Source: Betaproteobacteria bacterium
Lineage (GTDB): Bacteria > Pseudomonadota > Gammaproteobacteria > Burkholderiales > SG8-39
Assembly (NCBI GenBank): GCA_016210745.1
Contig: JACQTO010000125.1
Coordinates: 18,375 to 82,374, forward strand
Length of the DNA stretch: 64,000 nt
Direction of reading: 5' to 3'
Of the stretch, positions 24,813 to 34,129 are shown in pieces. The stretch's first letter is position 1, and each line of letters begins with the position of its first letter. The position numbers and the translations under genes were made by a program. The notes below the pieces were generated by a model, which saw only the letters and a list, made by a program, of their open reading frames with translations, was not told where the DNA came from and ran no database searches.

Positions 24813-25163
24813 ATGCGGAACCAAATTCAAAAATTCGTGCTGTGCCTGCTGCTTGCCTGCCTGCCGTTGCAAAGCGTGGCAGCGCCGGCGCACGCGCTTT
24901 TCTGCGGCGATGCGTACCAACAGGACGCTCAAGCAGCGGCACATGATCACGCCGCCGGCGATCAGCACTCCCATGACTCGACCGGTGATCAGGCAGGGCA
25001 CGCCGCACTGGAGTGCTGCCATTATTATTTCTCCGCCATCGTGCCGGGCGTGGCCGCAGACTCTCCGCAGAGCGTAGCCGCGTTCGAGCCGCGGTCGCCT
25101 GCCAGCCTGTATTTCGTCTTTCCCAAGTTCCCCGAACGCCCGCCGTTAGCCCTCGCCGCCTGA
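24813..25163 (+). CDS. CzcI-like small secreted metal-resistance protein
   Basis: A 116-residue exported protein with a signal peptide (MRNQIQKFVLCLLLACLPLQSVA). The middle is His/Asp-rich (AAAHDHAAGDQHSHDS), then ECCHYY, and the end is PERPPLALAA. The same layout (signal with LPLQ, His-rich core, PERP near the end) is seen in the protein at 32,325, and both stand directly before a CzcC-type gene. CzcI is known beside czcCBA in Cupriavidus and has a poorly defined regulatory or metal-binding role. The assignment is from layout and position. Confidence 0.7.
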   Translation: MRNQIQKFVLCLLLACLPLQSVAAPAHALFCGDAYQQDAQAAAHDHAAGDQHSHDSTGDQAGHAALECCHYYFSAIVPGVAADSPQSVAAFEPRSPASLYFVFPKFPERPPLALAA

Positions 25164-25284
25164 TCGGCGAGCGGCGGCAATTACCCCCTTACCGGGGCTG
25201 ACCCCGTTCGTTGCGGATGCGGTTCGCATCCGCGCGCGTAGTACGCCGGACTTTCCGGCATTGAACGTGACGCGGGGAACATCG

Positions 25285-26472
25285 ATGAAGAATCTGGTGG
25301 TAATCGTTGCCGGCATCGCCGCAGCGCTGCCGGTGTACGCGCAGAGCCTGCGCGACGCCGTCGAGGCGGCGTGGGGGCGGCAGCCGCTCGCTCAGGCGCA
25401 GAGCGCGCGCGAAGCGGAGTTTTCCGCCCGGCGCGATGTCGCAGGTGCGCTCTCGCCCGCGCCGCCGTCGATCGCCTTCGGCCATCGCACCGACCAGGCA
25501 AACAGGAACGAGGGCAAGCGCGAATGGGAAGCGGAATTTTCGCTGCCCTTGTGGCTGCCCGGGCAGCGCGAACGTGCCGCAGCGCTGGCCGATGCCGAGC
25601 GCGACCAGTACGGCACCAGCGTCACCGCGGCGAAACTGAAAATTGCCGGCGAGGTGCGAGACACTTATTGGCAGGCGAGGATCGCCGACATCGAGCTTGC
25701 GCACGCGCGGCGCAAGGTCGAAGAAGCGGCGGCGCTCGCCGGGGACGTCGGCCGGCGCGTCGATGCCGGCGATCTCGCACGAGTCGACTTGAACCAGGCG
25801 CAGGCTGCGCAGCATGTGGCGCGAGCGGCGCTGGCGGAGGTCGAAGTCAAGGCGTTCCGCGCGCATCAGTCCTTCTCGACGCTCACCGGAATGCCGGTTC
25901 CGCCGGCCGCCGCGGAGCAATCCGCCTCAGCACCGCCGCTCGAGGACCACCCGCGGCTCGCGGCGCTGGCGCGCGCCGTGACCGCGGCGCATGCGAAGCT
26001 CGCGCAGGCGAGGCTCAACCGGCGCGACAATCCCGAACTGGAGCTCGCGATGCGGCGCGAGCGCGATGCCTTCGACCGACCGTTCGAGAACTCGGTGGCG
26101 TTTCGCTTCCGGCTGCCCTTTGCCACCGACGCCCGCAACCGGCCGCGTGTCGCCGCAGCGAATGCCGAGCTGATCGAGGCGCAGGCCTCCTATAGGATCG
26201 AGCAGGAGAAGCTCTCGGCCGAAGTCGACGCCGCGAGGCGCGATTTGGCGCGCTCGCAATCGCTAAGCGAAATCGCCGAAGCGCGCTTCACTCTGGCCGC
26301 CGAAACGCATCAATTGTTCGCCAAGGCCTTCAGTCTGGGCGAACTCGATTTGATCTCGCGACTGCGGGCCGAGAACGAACGCTTCGAGGCGGAACTCAAT
26401 CGCGACCGCGCCGCGCTCGAAACCGCCCGCGCCGTCGCACGTCTGAATCACTCTCTGGGTCTGCTGCCATGA
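25285..26472 (+). CDS. TolC-family outer-membrane factor (CzcC-like), first HME-RND system
   Basis: A 395-residue trimeric outer-membrane channel subunit. The signal is MKNLVVIVAGIAAALPVYAQ, with ATG at 25285 preferred over the upstream TTG. Two OEP repeats of long Ala/Arg-rich helices follow (about 30-200 and 215-390), containing RVDAGDLARVDLNQAQ and SLGELDLISRLRAENERF, the paired LxDLLxA-type motifs of the family. It is shorter than the second copy at 32,788. Its stop overlaps the next gene by 4 bp. It would carry metal ions exported by the pump at 28,217 across the outer membrane. Confidence 0.88.
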   Translation: MKNLVVIVAGIAAALPVYAQSLRDAVEAAWGRQPLAQAQSAREAEFSARRDVAGALSPAPPSIAFGHRTDQANRNEGKREWEAEFSLPLWLPGQRERAAALADAERDQYGTSVTAAKLKIAGEVRDTYWQARIADIELAHARRKVEEAAALAGDVGRRVDAGDLARVDLNQAQAAQHVARAALAEVEVKAFRAHQSFSTLTGMPVPPAAAEQSASAPPLEDHPRLAALARAVTAAHAKLAQARLNRRDNPELELAMRRERDAFDRPFENSVAFRFRLPFATDARNRPRVAAANAELIEAQASYRIEQEKLSAEVDAARRDLARSQSLSEIAEARFTLAAETHQLFAKAFSLGELDLISRLRAENERFEAELNRDRAALETARAVARLNHSLGLLP

Positions 26473-27050
26473 ACGATCTTGTCACCGCGATGTTTTCCAC
26501 GCTGGGCCGCGCGATGTTCCTGCTCGCCGCCTTCTCGCTGTGCGCTCCCGCGCTGGCGCACGAGGGGCACGACGATGCGGGCAAGGCAGCCATGCCGGCA
26601 CAAGCGCTCGCGCCGCGCCTCGCGGCGCACTCGACCGATCTGGAACTGTTGGCGGTGTGGCGGGGCGAAAAGCTTGTCATTTTCCTCGATCGCTACGAGA
26701 CCAACGAGCCGGTCACCGGCGCGACGATCGAGTTGGAAAGCGGCGCCGATCGCGCCACCGCGACATCCGCGGGCGAGGGGCTTTACCAGGCGAGTGCCGC
26801 GTGGCTCGCCAAGCCGGGCACGCATCCGATCGTGTTCACCGTACAGACAAAAGACCTGGCGGATTTGCTGCAGGGCACGCTGGAAATACCGGATGACTCG
26901 GCGGCGCAAGCCGCCCTGCACGCGCAGGAGGCGAACGCTCGCGAGCATTGGCTGACACGGTGGGCGTGGGTGGGCGCAGCGGCGCTTGTCGTGCTGCTGG
27001 TGCTGGTGGTCGTCGCCACCCGCCGCAAACAAAGGGGGGCAAAGCGATGA
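26469..27050 (+). CDS. Membrane-anchored accessory protein of the first HME-RND operon
   Basis: A 193-residue protein translated across a 4-bp overlap with the OMF gene, and itself overlapping the adaptor gene. A signal peptide (about 1-30) is followed by HEGHDDAG, a possible metal-binding start of the mature chain. Next come a beta-rich periplasmic domain (LVIFLDRYETNEPVTGATIELESG, an Ig/transthyretin-like pattern, is about residues 66-90) and a C-terminal TM (about 163-184) with a basic tail. Similar proteins are found between czcC- and czcB-type genes. The biochemical role is unknown. Confidence 0.75.
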   Translation: MNDLVTAMFSTLGRAMFLLAAFSLCAPALAHEGHDDAGKAAMPAQALAPRLAAHSTDLELLAVWRGEKLVIFLDRYETNEPVTGATIELESGADRATATSAGEGLYQASAAWLAKPGTHPIVFTVQTKDLADLLQGTLEIPDDSAAQAALHAQEANAREHWLTRWAWVGAAALVVLLVLVVVATRRKQRGAKR

Positions 27051-28210
27051 GTAACCTGTTAAAGGCCGGCACCGCGATCAGCCTGGTGGCGTTCGCGGTC
27101 GCGGTGCTGGCGAACGGAGGCGATTATCACGGCAACGACGCGAAGGCCGTGCGTCCGAAAGCGCCCGAGGCTCAGGCGCAGCGCGCCGGCGCGGCATCGG
27201 ACCCTATGGGGGGGGAAGCATCGCCGGCGCGGCTTTCCGACGGTTCGGTATTCCTGCCCAAGGCCTCCCAGAGGCTGCTTGCGCTGCGCACTGCCGTCGC
27301 GAAGCTGGAAGAACTCGCGCAGTCGGTGGAACTCAACGGCCGCGTCATCGCCGACCCCAACGCGGGAGGTCGTGTGCAGGCCTCGCAATCCGGGCGCATC
27401 GAGCCGGGCCCGCGGGGCTTGCCCGGGCTCGGTCAGCGTGTCGCCAAAGGCGAAGTGCTTGCCAACCTCCGGCCGGTTTTCAACGCCATCGATAGCGGCA
27501 ATCAGCAGGCGCAGCTTGCGGAGCTCAACGCAAAGCTCGAACTTGCCGAGAAAAAGTTGAAGCGGCTGGAGAATCTCGAGGGCAGTGTGCCGCGCAAGGA
27601 AATCGAAGCGGCGCACGCGGAATTTACCGGCCTTAGACAGCGCAGGGCAGCGGTGGATGCGAGTCTGCACCGGCGCGAACCGCTGGTGGCGCCGGTCTCC
27701 GGTGTGGTGAGCGCGGCCTCCGCGGCGATGGGGCAGTTGGTCGAGGCGCGCGAGACGCTGTTCGAGATTGTCGATCCCAAGCGACTGCTCGTCGAAGCGC
27801 TTGCCTACGATGCTTCGCTCGTCGGCAATATCGCCGGCGCTAGCGGTGCCGTGCAGGGCGGCGCGCTCGATCTTTCGTACCTCGGCGGCGGGGCGCAGCT
27901 GCGCGAGCAGGCGCTGCCGCTGCAGTTTCGCATCAAGCCGCCGCTGCCGGCGCTTGCAGTGGGACAGCCGGTCCGAGTCATCGCCCAGTTGAAGCAGCGG
28001 ACCAAGGCAGTCGCGGTGCCGCTCGCTGCGGTGGTCAGGAACGCCGGCAACGAGGCGGTGGTGTGGCTGCATGTCGAGGCCGAGCGCTTCGTGCAAAAAC
28101 GCGTTCGCTACCAGCCGCTCGACGCCCGGCGCGTCGCGGTCACGGCGGGCATCGCCGAGGGCGAACGCGTCGTGACCGACGGCGCCGCCGCGCTGGCGCA
28201 GGTGAGGTAG
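27047..28210 (+). CDS. HME-RND periplasmic adaptor (CzcB-like), first system
   Basis: A 387-residue membrane fusion protein. It has an N-terminal anchor or signal (LLKAGTAISLVAFAVAVLA), then a Gly/Ala linker. The lipoyl halves contain GLGQRVAKGEVLANLRP and APVSGVVSAASAAMGQLVEAR, and a coiled-coil hairpin lies between them (about 150-200, with LELAEKKLKRLENLEG). The beta-barrel and membrane-proximal domain end with AGIAEGERVVTDGAAALAQ. The true start is ATG 27047, which overlaps the preceding stop. It would deliver metal to, and dock, the pump encoded 6 bp downstream. Confidence 0.9.
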   Translation: MSNLLKAGTAISLVAFAVAVLANGGDYHGNDAKAVRPKAPEAQAQRAGAASDPMGGEASPARLSDGSVFLPKASQRLLALRTAVAKLEELAQSVELNGRVIADPNAGGRVQASQSGRIEPGPRGLPGLGQRVAKGEVLANLRPVFNAIDSGNQQAQLAELNAKLELAEKKLKRLENLEGSVPRKEIEAAHAEFTGLRQRRAAVDASLHRREPLVAPVSGVVSAASAAMGQLVEARETLFEIVDPKRLLVEALAYDASLVGNIAGASGAVQGGALDLSYLGGGAQLREQALPLQFRIKPPLPALAVGQPVRVIAQLKQRTKAVAVPLAAVVRNAGNEAVVWLHVEAERFVQKRVRYQPLDARRVAVTAGIAEGERVVTDGAAALAQVR

Positions 28211-28216
28211 ATCGCG

Positions 28217-31200
28217 ATGTTCGACGCGATCATCAAATTCAGCCTCAGTCACCGGCTGCTCGTGCTGGTGCTGTCGCTGCTCGTGGTCGGCTACGGCGGC
28301 CTTGCCCTGAAGACCATGCCGGTGGACGTATTTCCCGACCTCAATAAGCCGACGGTGACGCTGCTTACCGAGGCCGGCGGCATGGCCCCGGAAGAGGTCG
28401 AGCAGTTGGTCACCTTCCCGATCGAGACGGCCATGAACGGCATGCCGGGCGTGACGCGGGTGCGCTCGGTTTCTGGCATTGGTCTATCGGTGGTCTACGT
28501 CGAATTCGATTGGGGAACCGACATCTACCGCAACCGGCAGCAGGTGGCCGAACGCCTATCGCTGGTCAAGGAGCAGATACCGGAGGGGATTGCGCCGCAG
28601 ATGGGGCCGATATCGTCGATCATGGGCGAGATCATGCTGATCGCCCTGCCGGTCGATCCAGCCGGGGCGACCCCCATGCAGGCACGAGAATTCGTCGATT
28701 GGGTGATGCGCCCGCGCCTGCTCACTATTCCGGGCGTGGCGCAGGTCATCGCGATCGGCGGCGAAGTGCGCCAGTACCGCGTCGAGCCGGACCTCAACCG
28801 CATGCGCTTGCTCGGCATCGACCTGGAAAAAATGGAGAACGCGCTGAAGAACTACGCCGCCAACACCAGCGGCGGGTTCCTCGAGCAAAGCGCCAAGGAA
28901 TACCTCATCCGCAACATCGGCCGCAGCTCGCGCCTATCCGACCTGCACAACCTCGCGCTCGGCGCGAAGGGCGGCCAGCCGATTCTGCTCAATCAGGTGG
29001 CGGAGGTGAAATACGCGCCGGCGGTAAAGCGCGGCGACGCCAGCTACAACGCGGCGCCGGCGGTAATCATGTCGGTGCAAAAGCAGCCCGTCGCCGACAC
29101 CACAAAGCTCACGCGCGAGATCCAGTCGGCACTCGCCGACCTCGCAAAATCGCTGCCGCAGGGACTTGCCGCGCCGCAGATCATTTTCAAGCAGGCGGAC
29201 TTCATCGAAGCCTCGATCGGAAATGTCGAGGAGGCGTTGCGTGATGGCGCGGTCATGGTGGCCGTGATCCTGTTCCTGTTCCTGCTCAATCTGCGCACCA
29301 CCTTCATCTCGCTCACCGCGATCCCGGTGTCGGTGCTCATGACGGCGCTGGTGTTCAAGGCCCTGGGGCTGTCGATCAACACCATGACCCTCGGCGGCCT
29401 GGCGATCGCCATCGGCGCGCTGGTGGACGACGCCATCGTCGGCATGGAGAACATCCTGCGCCGGCTGCGGCGCAACGCGACCGAGCACGCCAAGCGCCCG
29501 GCCCTCGAGATCGTGGCCTCGGCCACCAGGGAAGTTCTCTCGGGAATCGTCTATGCGACGGTCATCATCGTGCTCGTGTTCGTGCCGCTGTTCGCGCTCT
29601 CCGGCATCGAGGGCAGGCTGTTCGCCCCGCTCGGGATCGCCTTCATCATTTCGATTCTCGCCAGCATGCTGGTATCGGTGTCGCTGACGCCGGTGCTGTG
29701 CTACTTCCTGCTGCGGCGCGAGGCCGAGCCGCAGCAGCCGGTAGCGGCATCGCGGTGGCGCAGGCTTTGGCCCTTCGGCCGATCGCGCGATGCGCACGGG
29801 GCCGACTACAGCCCGCTGGTGCGAAAGCTCAAGGCATGGGACGCGGCGCTGCTGGAATGGTCGTTCGACCATGCGCGGCTGTTGCTTGCGCTTGCCCTCC
29901 TGGTCATTGCGGGGGCGGCCGCGAGCGTGCCGTTTTTCCCGCGCTCGTTCCTGCCCTCGTTCAACGAAGGCACGCTGACCATCAACCTGTTGCTCAATCC
30001 CGGAACGTCGCTCTCGGAATCGAACCGCATCGGCACGCTCGCCGAGCGCGCGATCAAGCAGGTGCCCGAGGTGACACACATCGGCCGGCGCACCGGCCGC
30101 GCCGAAATGGACGAGCATGCCGAGGGCGTGCATTACACCGAGATCGACGTGGACCTGAAGCGCTCGGCGCGCGAGCGCAACGCGATCCTCCAGGATGTGC
30201 GCAGCCGTCTGGCCTCCCTGCCGGCGGTGGTCAACATCGGTCAGCCGATTTCTCACCGGCTCGATCACCTGCTCTCCGGCGTACGGGCGCAGATAGCGCT
30301 CAAGATCTATGGCGAGGACCTGGACACGTTGCGCGCTCTGGCCTCTACGCTTCGGGACCGCCTTGCCGCGCTCCCCGGGGTGACCGACCTGCAGATCGAG
30401 AAGGCAGTGCTGATTCCGCAGCTCAAGATCCGGCTCGACTACGAAAAAGCCGCCGCGCTGGGCGTTGCGCCCGCGGGGGTGCTGAAAGCGCTCGAGACCC
30501 TGATCGAGGGCGACCGGATCACGCAGATCATCGAGGGTAATCGGCGCTTTGACCTGGTTATCCGGCTCCCCGACAGCGCCCGCGGCGCGCACGCGCTCGA
30601 ACAGTTGCTGATCGACACGCCCGGCGGCCACGTGCCGCTGGCGAGGATTGCCGAGATCGAAGACGACGACGGTCCGAACCAGATCAGCCGCGACAATACG
30701 CGGCGTCGCATCGCCATTTCGGCCAATTCGGACGGAACCGATCTGGCCGAGATCGTAGCCCGCATTCGCGAGGAGATTGCGGCGACGCGGCTGCCGCAAG
30801 GCTATTTCACCAGTCTCGAGGGGCAGTTCCAGGCACAGGAGGAAGCCACTCGGTTGATCGGACTGCTGTCGATCGTATCGCTGATCCTGATTTTCCTCGT
30901 GCTCGACGCGCGCTACCGCTCGGCGGCGCTATCGCTCCTGATCATGGGCAACATTCCGCTTGCCATGGTCGGAAGCGTGATTGCGCTGTGGCTTGCCGGA
31001 GAGCCGCTATCGGTTGCATCGATGGTGGGGTTCATCACGCTGGCGGGCATCAGCACCCGAAACGGCATCCTCAAGGTGAGCCACTACATCAACCTGTGCG
31101 CATTCGAAGGCGAAGTATTCGGCAGGAAGATGATCGTGCGCGGATCGCTCGAACGGCTCACTCCGGTGCTGATGACCGCGCTCGTGGCGGCCATCGCCCT

Positions 31201-31387
31201 GGTGCCGCTGCTGCTGGCTGCCGACGAGCCGGGCAAGGAGATCCTGCATCCGGTCGCGGTGGTGATTTTCGGCGGGCTGGTGAGTTCGACCCTGCTCGAC
31301 ACCGTGCTCACGCCGGTGATGTTTTGGCTGTGGGGCGAGAAGCCACTCAAGCGGCTTCTCGAACGGCACACACGTGAAGTGTTCTGA
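28217..31387 (+). CDS. HME-RND heavy-metal efflux pump (CzcA family), first system
   Basis: A 1056-residue inner-membrane proton/cation antiporter with twelve TM helices and two large periplasmic loops. TM1 is followed by [15 protein letters not shown], the hallmark of CzcA-type pumps. TM4 carries the proton-relay motif [14 protein letters not shown] (around residues 400-412) with two adjacent Asp residues, unlike the VDGAVVMVEN of the second pump. The C-terminal half has [19 protein letters not shown] and [16 protein letters not shown] segments. Such motif differences track substrate class in this family, so the ion moved probably differs from that of the second system. The exact metal cannot be assigned. 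Confidence 0.94.
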   Translation: MFDAIIKFSLSHRLLVLVLSLLVVGYGGLALKTMPVDVFPDLNKPTVTLLTEAGGMAPEEVEQLVTFPIETAMNGMPGVTRVRSVSGIGLSVVYVEFDWGTDIYRNRQQVAERLSLVKEQIPEGIAPQMGPISSIMGEIMLIALPVDPAGATPMQAREFVDWVMRPRLLTIPGVAQVIAIGGEVRQYRVEPDLNRMRLLGIDLEKMENALKNYAANTSGGFLEQSAKEYLIRNIGRSSRLSDLHNLALGAKGGQPILLNQVAEVKYAPAVKRGDASYNAAPAVIMSVQKQPVADTTKLTREIQSALADLAKSLPQGLAAPQIIFKQADFIEASIGNVEEALRDGAVMVAVILFLFLLNLRTTFISLTAIPVSVLMTALVFKALGLSINTMTLGGLAIAIGALVDDAIVGMENILRRLRRNATEHAKRPALEIVASATREVLSGIVYATVIIVLVFVPLFALSGIEGRLFAPLGIAFIISILASMLVSVSLTPVLCYFLLRREAEPQQPVAASRWRRLWPFGRSRDAHGADYSPLVRKLKAWDAALLEWSFDHARLLLALALLVIAGAAASVPFFPRSFLPSFNEGTLTINLLLNPGTSLSESNRIGTLAERAIKQVPEVTHIGRRTGRAEMDEHAEGVHYTEIDVDLKRSARERNAILQDVRSRLASLPAVVNIGQPISHRLDHLLSGVRAQIALKIYGEDLDTLRALASTLRDRLAALPGVTDLQIEKAVLIPQLKIRLDYEKAAALGVAPAGVLKALETLIEGDRITQIIEGNRRFDLVIRLPDSARGAHALEQLLIDTPGGHVPLARIAEIEDDDGPNQISRDNTRRRIAISANSDGTDLAEIVARIREEIAATRLPQGYFTSLEGQFQAQEEATRLIGLLSIVSLILIFLVLDARYRSAALSLLIMGNIPLAMVGSVIALWLAGEPLSVASMVGFITLAGISTRNGILKVSHYINLCAFEGEVFGRKMIVRGSLERLTPVLMTALVAAIALVPLLLAADEPGKEILHPVAVVIFGGLVSSTLLDTVLTPVMFWLWGEKPLKRLLERHTREVF

Positions 31388-31412
31388 TGATCGTTCAAAC
31401 GAGGAGATTCCT

Positions 31413-31799
31413 ATGAAAACATCCATGGTCTTGGTGCTTACCGCTGCCCTGTGGCTGCCCGCGTCGGCGCTCGCCCACGGCGAAAAGATCGGTCCGAACG
31501 GCGGTGTGGTCGAGGACGCCGGCAAATATCACGTCGAGCTGGTGATGAAAAACGACGGCTTGCGCGCATTCGTCACCGACGCCAAAGACGTAAAGGTCGA
31601 CACCAAAGGGGCTGCGGCAACCGCGATCGTGCTCGTCGGAAAAGAGAAGGCAACAGTAAAGCTCGCCCCCGCCGGAGGGACCGAGCTCGCTGCCGGCGGC
31701 AAATTCGATGCCGCCGCCGGGGCCAAGGTGGTTGTTTCGCTGACGCTGCAGGGCCAGCCGGCGGCGCAGGCCCGGTTCACGCTGCCGGCAAAGAAATGA
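31413..31799 (+). CDS. Small periplasmic metal-associated protein
   Basis: A 128-residue secreted protein, 25 bp after the pump gene. The signal MKTSMVLVLTAALWLPASALA leads to a mature start of HGEKIGPNGGVVEDAGKYH, with His residues placed as in small copper/zinc-associated periplasmic proteins. The rest is a beta-rich domain dominated by Ala, Gly, Lys and Val, ending in TLPAKK. ATG 31413 has AGGAG upstream. It is the last intact gene of the first efflux operon. I know of similar small proteins beside HME-RND genes but not their function. Confidence 0.7.
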   Translation: MKTSMVLVLTAALWLPASALAHGEKIGPNGGVVEDAGKYHVELVMKNDGLRAFVTDAKDVKVDTKGAAATAIVLVGKEKATVKLAPAGGTELAAGGKFDAAAGAKVVVSLTLQGQPAAQARFTLPAKK

Positions 31800-31939
31800 C
31801 CCTCCTCAAGGAGGTCGACCGGCACTTGCACGGTGCCGGAGGCGAACGGTATTTGGCCATCAGCACCGAGCAGCCGCAAATGCAGTCGGGGATGTCCACC
31901 CCGCGAACAGCACAGCGACCCCGAATGCAACCACATTGA

Positions 31940-32185
31940 GCATCGATAGAGACAGCGGACGTGGCGCTCATGGACGATGATCTTCGGAAGATTCCGGCAT
32001 TCGTCCGGCTCTCTCGCCGAACCGCTGCGATCTTTACGCAAAATATTGTTCTGGCGCTCGGCATCAAGGCGGTATTTCTGGTACTCGCTTTCAGCGGACA
32101 GGCCACGATGTGGATGGCCGTCTTCGCCGACATGGGGGCAAGCCTGTTGGTCGTGTTCAATGGCCTGCGACTGCTGCGCTCATGA
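31940..32185 (+). pseudogene. C-terminal remnant of a heavy-metal P-type ATPase (CadA/ZntA-like)
   Basis: The reading frame (31940-32185) begins right after an in-frame TGA and reads ASIETADVALMDDDLRKIP. It continues through the last two TM helices (NIVLALGIKAVFLVLAFS, TMWMAVFADMGASLLVVF) to NGLRLLRS. This is exactly the end of P-type ATPases of the CadA/ZntA group, from the hinge ETADVAL onward. About nine tenths of the gene is missing, so it cannot be functional. It sits between the two HME-RND systems. Confidence 0.85.
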
Positions 32186-32307
32186 ACTGGAAAGGCCTGT
32201 TCTACGACTGGGGCAGATTCAATGTCGTTCTCTTTTCGATTGCTGCGAGCGCCGGGGACCCGCAGTTGAAAGGTAGGGAGATGCCGCATTGCGCGGCGCT
32301 CCCGTAG
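32182..32307 (+). pseudogene. Truncated start of a membrane protein gene, overlapping the ATPase remnant
   Basis: ATGA overlap with the ATPase stop opens MNWKGLFYDWGRFNVVLF, which resembles the start of PAP2-family phosphatase genes found after metal ATPases. After about 25 codons the sequence loses any family look (SAGDPQLKGREMP) and ends at 32307. The PAP2 link is a recollection of gene neighbourhoods and is weak. Confidence 0.35.
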
Positions 32308-32324
32308 CGAATACACTGCTGCCC

Positions 32325-32672
32325 GTGCTCAATCGGATCTTCTTCATCCTCCTGATGCTGATACTGCCGCTCCAGACCGTCTGGGCGGCGGCGAGCGCCT
32401 ATTGTCAGCACGAGCAGGGCACTGCCGCGCAGCACTTTGGGCATCATGCGCACCAGCACCAAGCTGCCAGCAATGATTCGGGCAGCGGACCCTCTTCGAA
32501 TTTCCATGCCGATTGCAGTTTCTGTCATCTCGGCGCTATCGGTGTCGTGGCCTCTTCGCTCGACGTGACATCGCCCGCATTTGGATGTGCGGCAGTGTCG
32601 TGGAGCAACAACTTCCTTCTTTCAGTCTTCCTCGAGGGTCCCGAGCGGCCCGATTGGGCATCCGCCGTCTGA
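32325..32672 (+). CDS. czcI: CzcI-like small secreted protein, second system
   Basis: A 115-residue exported protein with signal LNRIFFILLMLILPLQTVWA. The mature part starts AASAYCQHEQG, then the His-rich GHHAHQHQ, HADCSFCHLG, and the ending LEGPERPDWASAV. This matches CzcI proteins (YCxHE, His cluster, DCxxCH, PERPxW). GTG 32325 places the signal peptide at the N-terminus; TTG 32289 would add twelve residues. It precedes czcC by 115 bp. Confidence 0.78.
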   Translation: MLNRIFFILLMLILPLQTVWAAASAYCQHEQGTAAQHFGHHAHQHQAASNDSGSGPSSNFHADCSFCHLGAIGVVASSLDVTSPAFGCAAVSWSNNFLLSVFLEGPERPDWASAV

Positions 32673-32787
32673 TCCGGCGGCACGCCCTCGATTTGTAGCT
32701 TCCGCTGCTTCGCCTGCGCGTGCAGGCAGTCTGGCGTTCCGTCGGATTTCTCCCCCCCGATCCACTAAAACGGAGATTCGACGAGAC

Positions 32788-34068
32788 ATGTTTTCGAACA
32801 TTTATTGCGGACACCTCGCTCGCTTAACTGCGGCGCTGGTTTTGACCGCAGCCCAACTCGCTGGGGCGGCGGCCGAGCCCCCGCTGACCCTGGAACGGGC
32901 CTGGCAACTCGCAGAAGAAGCCAATCCCACACTCAAGGCGGCTCAAGCAAGCCTCGCCGGCGCGGAGGGACAGCTTGCCGACGCCCGCGGCGCGCTCTGG
33001 AATAACCCGCAACTCGCGGCTGAACGCTCGCGTCGCAAGGTTCCTCAGCCGGGCCTGGAAAGCGACATCCAAGGCGAATGGCGCGTCGAGATCTCCCAAA
33101 CGCTGGAGATCGCAGGCCAGCAAGGCTATCGCCGCGGAGCGGCCGAGCAGGAACTGGCGGCGCTGCGCGAGACGATCGAGGAGACCCGGCTACAGATCCG
33201 CGCCGAATTCGAACAGAAGTTTACCCGGGTGGTCAGCCTGCAACTGCGCGCTGAAATGGAGGAAGGCATTATCGGGCTGATCCAGGAGAACGCCGCGATC
33301 ACCCGGAAGCGCTTCGAGGCGGGGGAGGACACCAAGCTCGACAACAATCTGGCGGGAGTCGAACTCGGGCGGGCGCGAGACCGACTGGAATCCGTGCGCG
33401 AGTTGCTGATTCAGGCGCGCGCCGAACTCGCGGCAACGCTGCAATTGCCCCCCGACGAGCTTCCCGCCGTCAAGGGAGCGCTTGTCGTCAGGCCGGAACC
33501 GCCCTACACCTTGGAACAATTGCTTGACGCCGCAGCGAGCCGGCCTCAACTGCGCGCTCTGGGTTACCGCGAGCAGGCGGCCCGAAGCCGACTCGGATTG
33601 GAACGCGCTGCGGCCTATCCCGACGTGACTGTTGGGCTGGGTGCCGGGCGCGAGGGGCCCGGCGCAGCGCGCGAGAATTTGATCGGGTTGAGCGTCTCCG
33701 TGCCTCTGCCGTTATTCCGCCGCAATGCCGCGGGCATCGGCAAAGCATCTAGCGAGCTGGCCCAGGTCGAAATAGAAAAACGGGCAACGACGCGGGACAC
33801 TCGCGCGCGAGTCCTCGCCCTGTGGCAGAAACTGGAAAGCCTTCGTGAACGGGTCAGGCGACTGGACCAATTCGTCCTGCAACAGCTCGAAGAAAACGAG
33901 CGCTTATCCACGGCCGCCTATCGCGTCGGCGAGATCGGCCTGATGCAGCTCCTGCTGACGACACGGCAGGTTCTGGATACCCGCCGCGAGGTGCTGGAAG
34001 CCATGACCGATTTCGCCCTTACGCGTGTTGAGCTGGAACGGGCAGCGGGCTGGGTGCAACTGAGATGA
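32788..34068 (+). CDS. czcC: Outer-membrane factor CzcC, second HME-RND system
   Basis: A 426-residue TolC-family channel subunit. The signal peptide ends near residue 30 (AQLAGAAAEPP). Two OEP domains follow, the first beginning LTLERAWQLAEEANPTLKAA and the second containing LLDAASRPQLRALGY and YRVGEIGLMQLLLTTRQVLD. The length is normal for CzcC. It would complete the efflux route for the adaptor and pump immediately downstream (34,130 and 35,402). ATG 32788 is the start; upstream in-frame codons overlap the CzcI end. Confidence 0.92.
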   Translation: MFSNIYCGHLARLTAALVLTAAQLAGAAAEPPLTLERAWQLAEEANPTLKAAQASLAGAEGQLADARGALWNNPQLAAERSRRKVPQPGLESDIQGEWRVEISQTLEIAGQQGYRRGAAEQELAALRETIEETRLQIRAEFEQKFTRVVSLQLRAEMEEGIIGLIQENAAITRKRFEAGEDTKLDNNLAGVELGRARDRLESVRELLIQARAELAATLQLPPDELPAVKGALVVRPEPPYTLEQLLDAAASRPQLRALGYREQAARSRLGLERAAAYPDVTVGLGAGREGPGAARENLIGLSVSVPLPLFRRNAAGIGKASSELAQVEIEKRATTRDTRARVLALWQKLESLRERVRRLDQFVLQQLEENERLSTAAYRVGEIGLMQLLLTTRQVLDTRREVLEAMTDFALTRVELERAAGWVQLR

Positions 34069-34129
34069 CGCGCTCGGTCGTTTGCCACCTCTGTGCCCCG
34101 TCGAAAAATCACGCATCGGAAACCCATCC

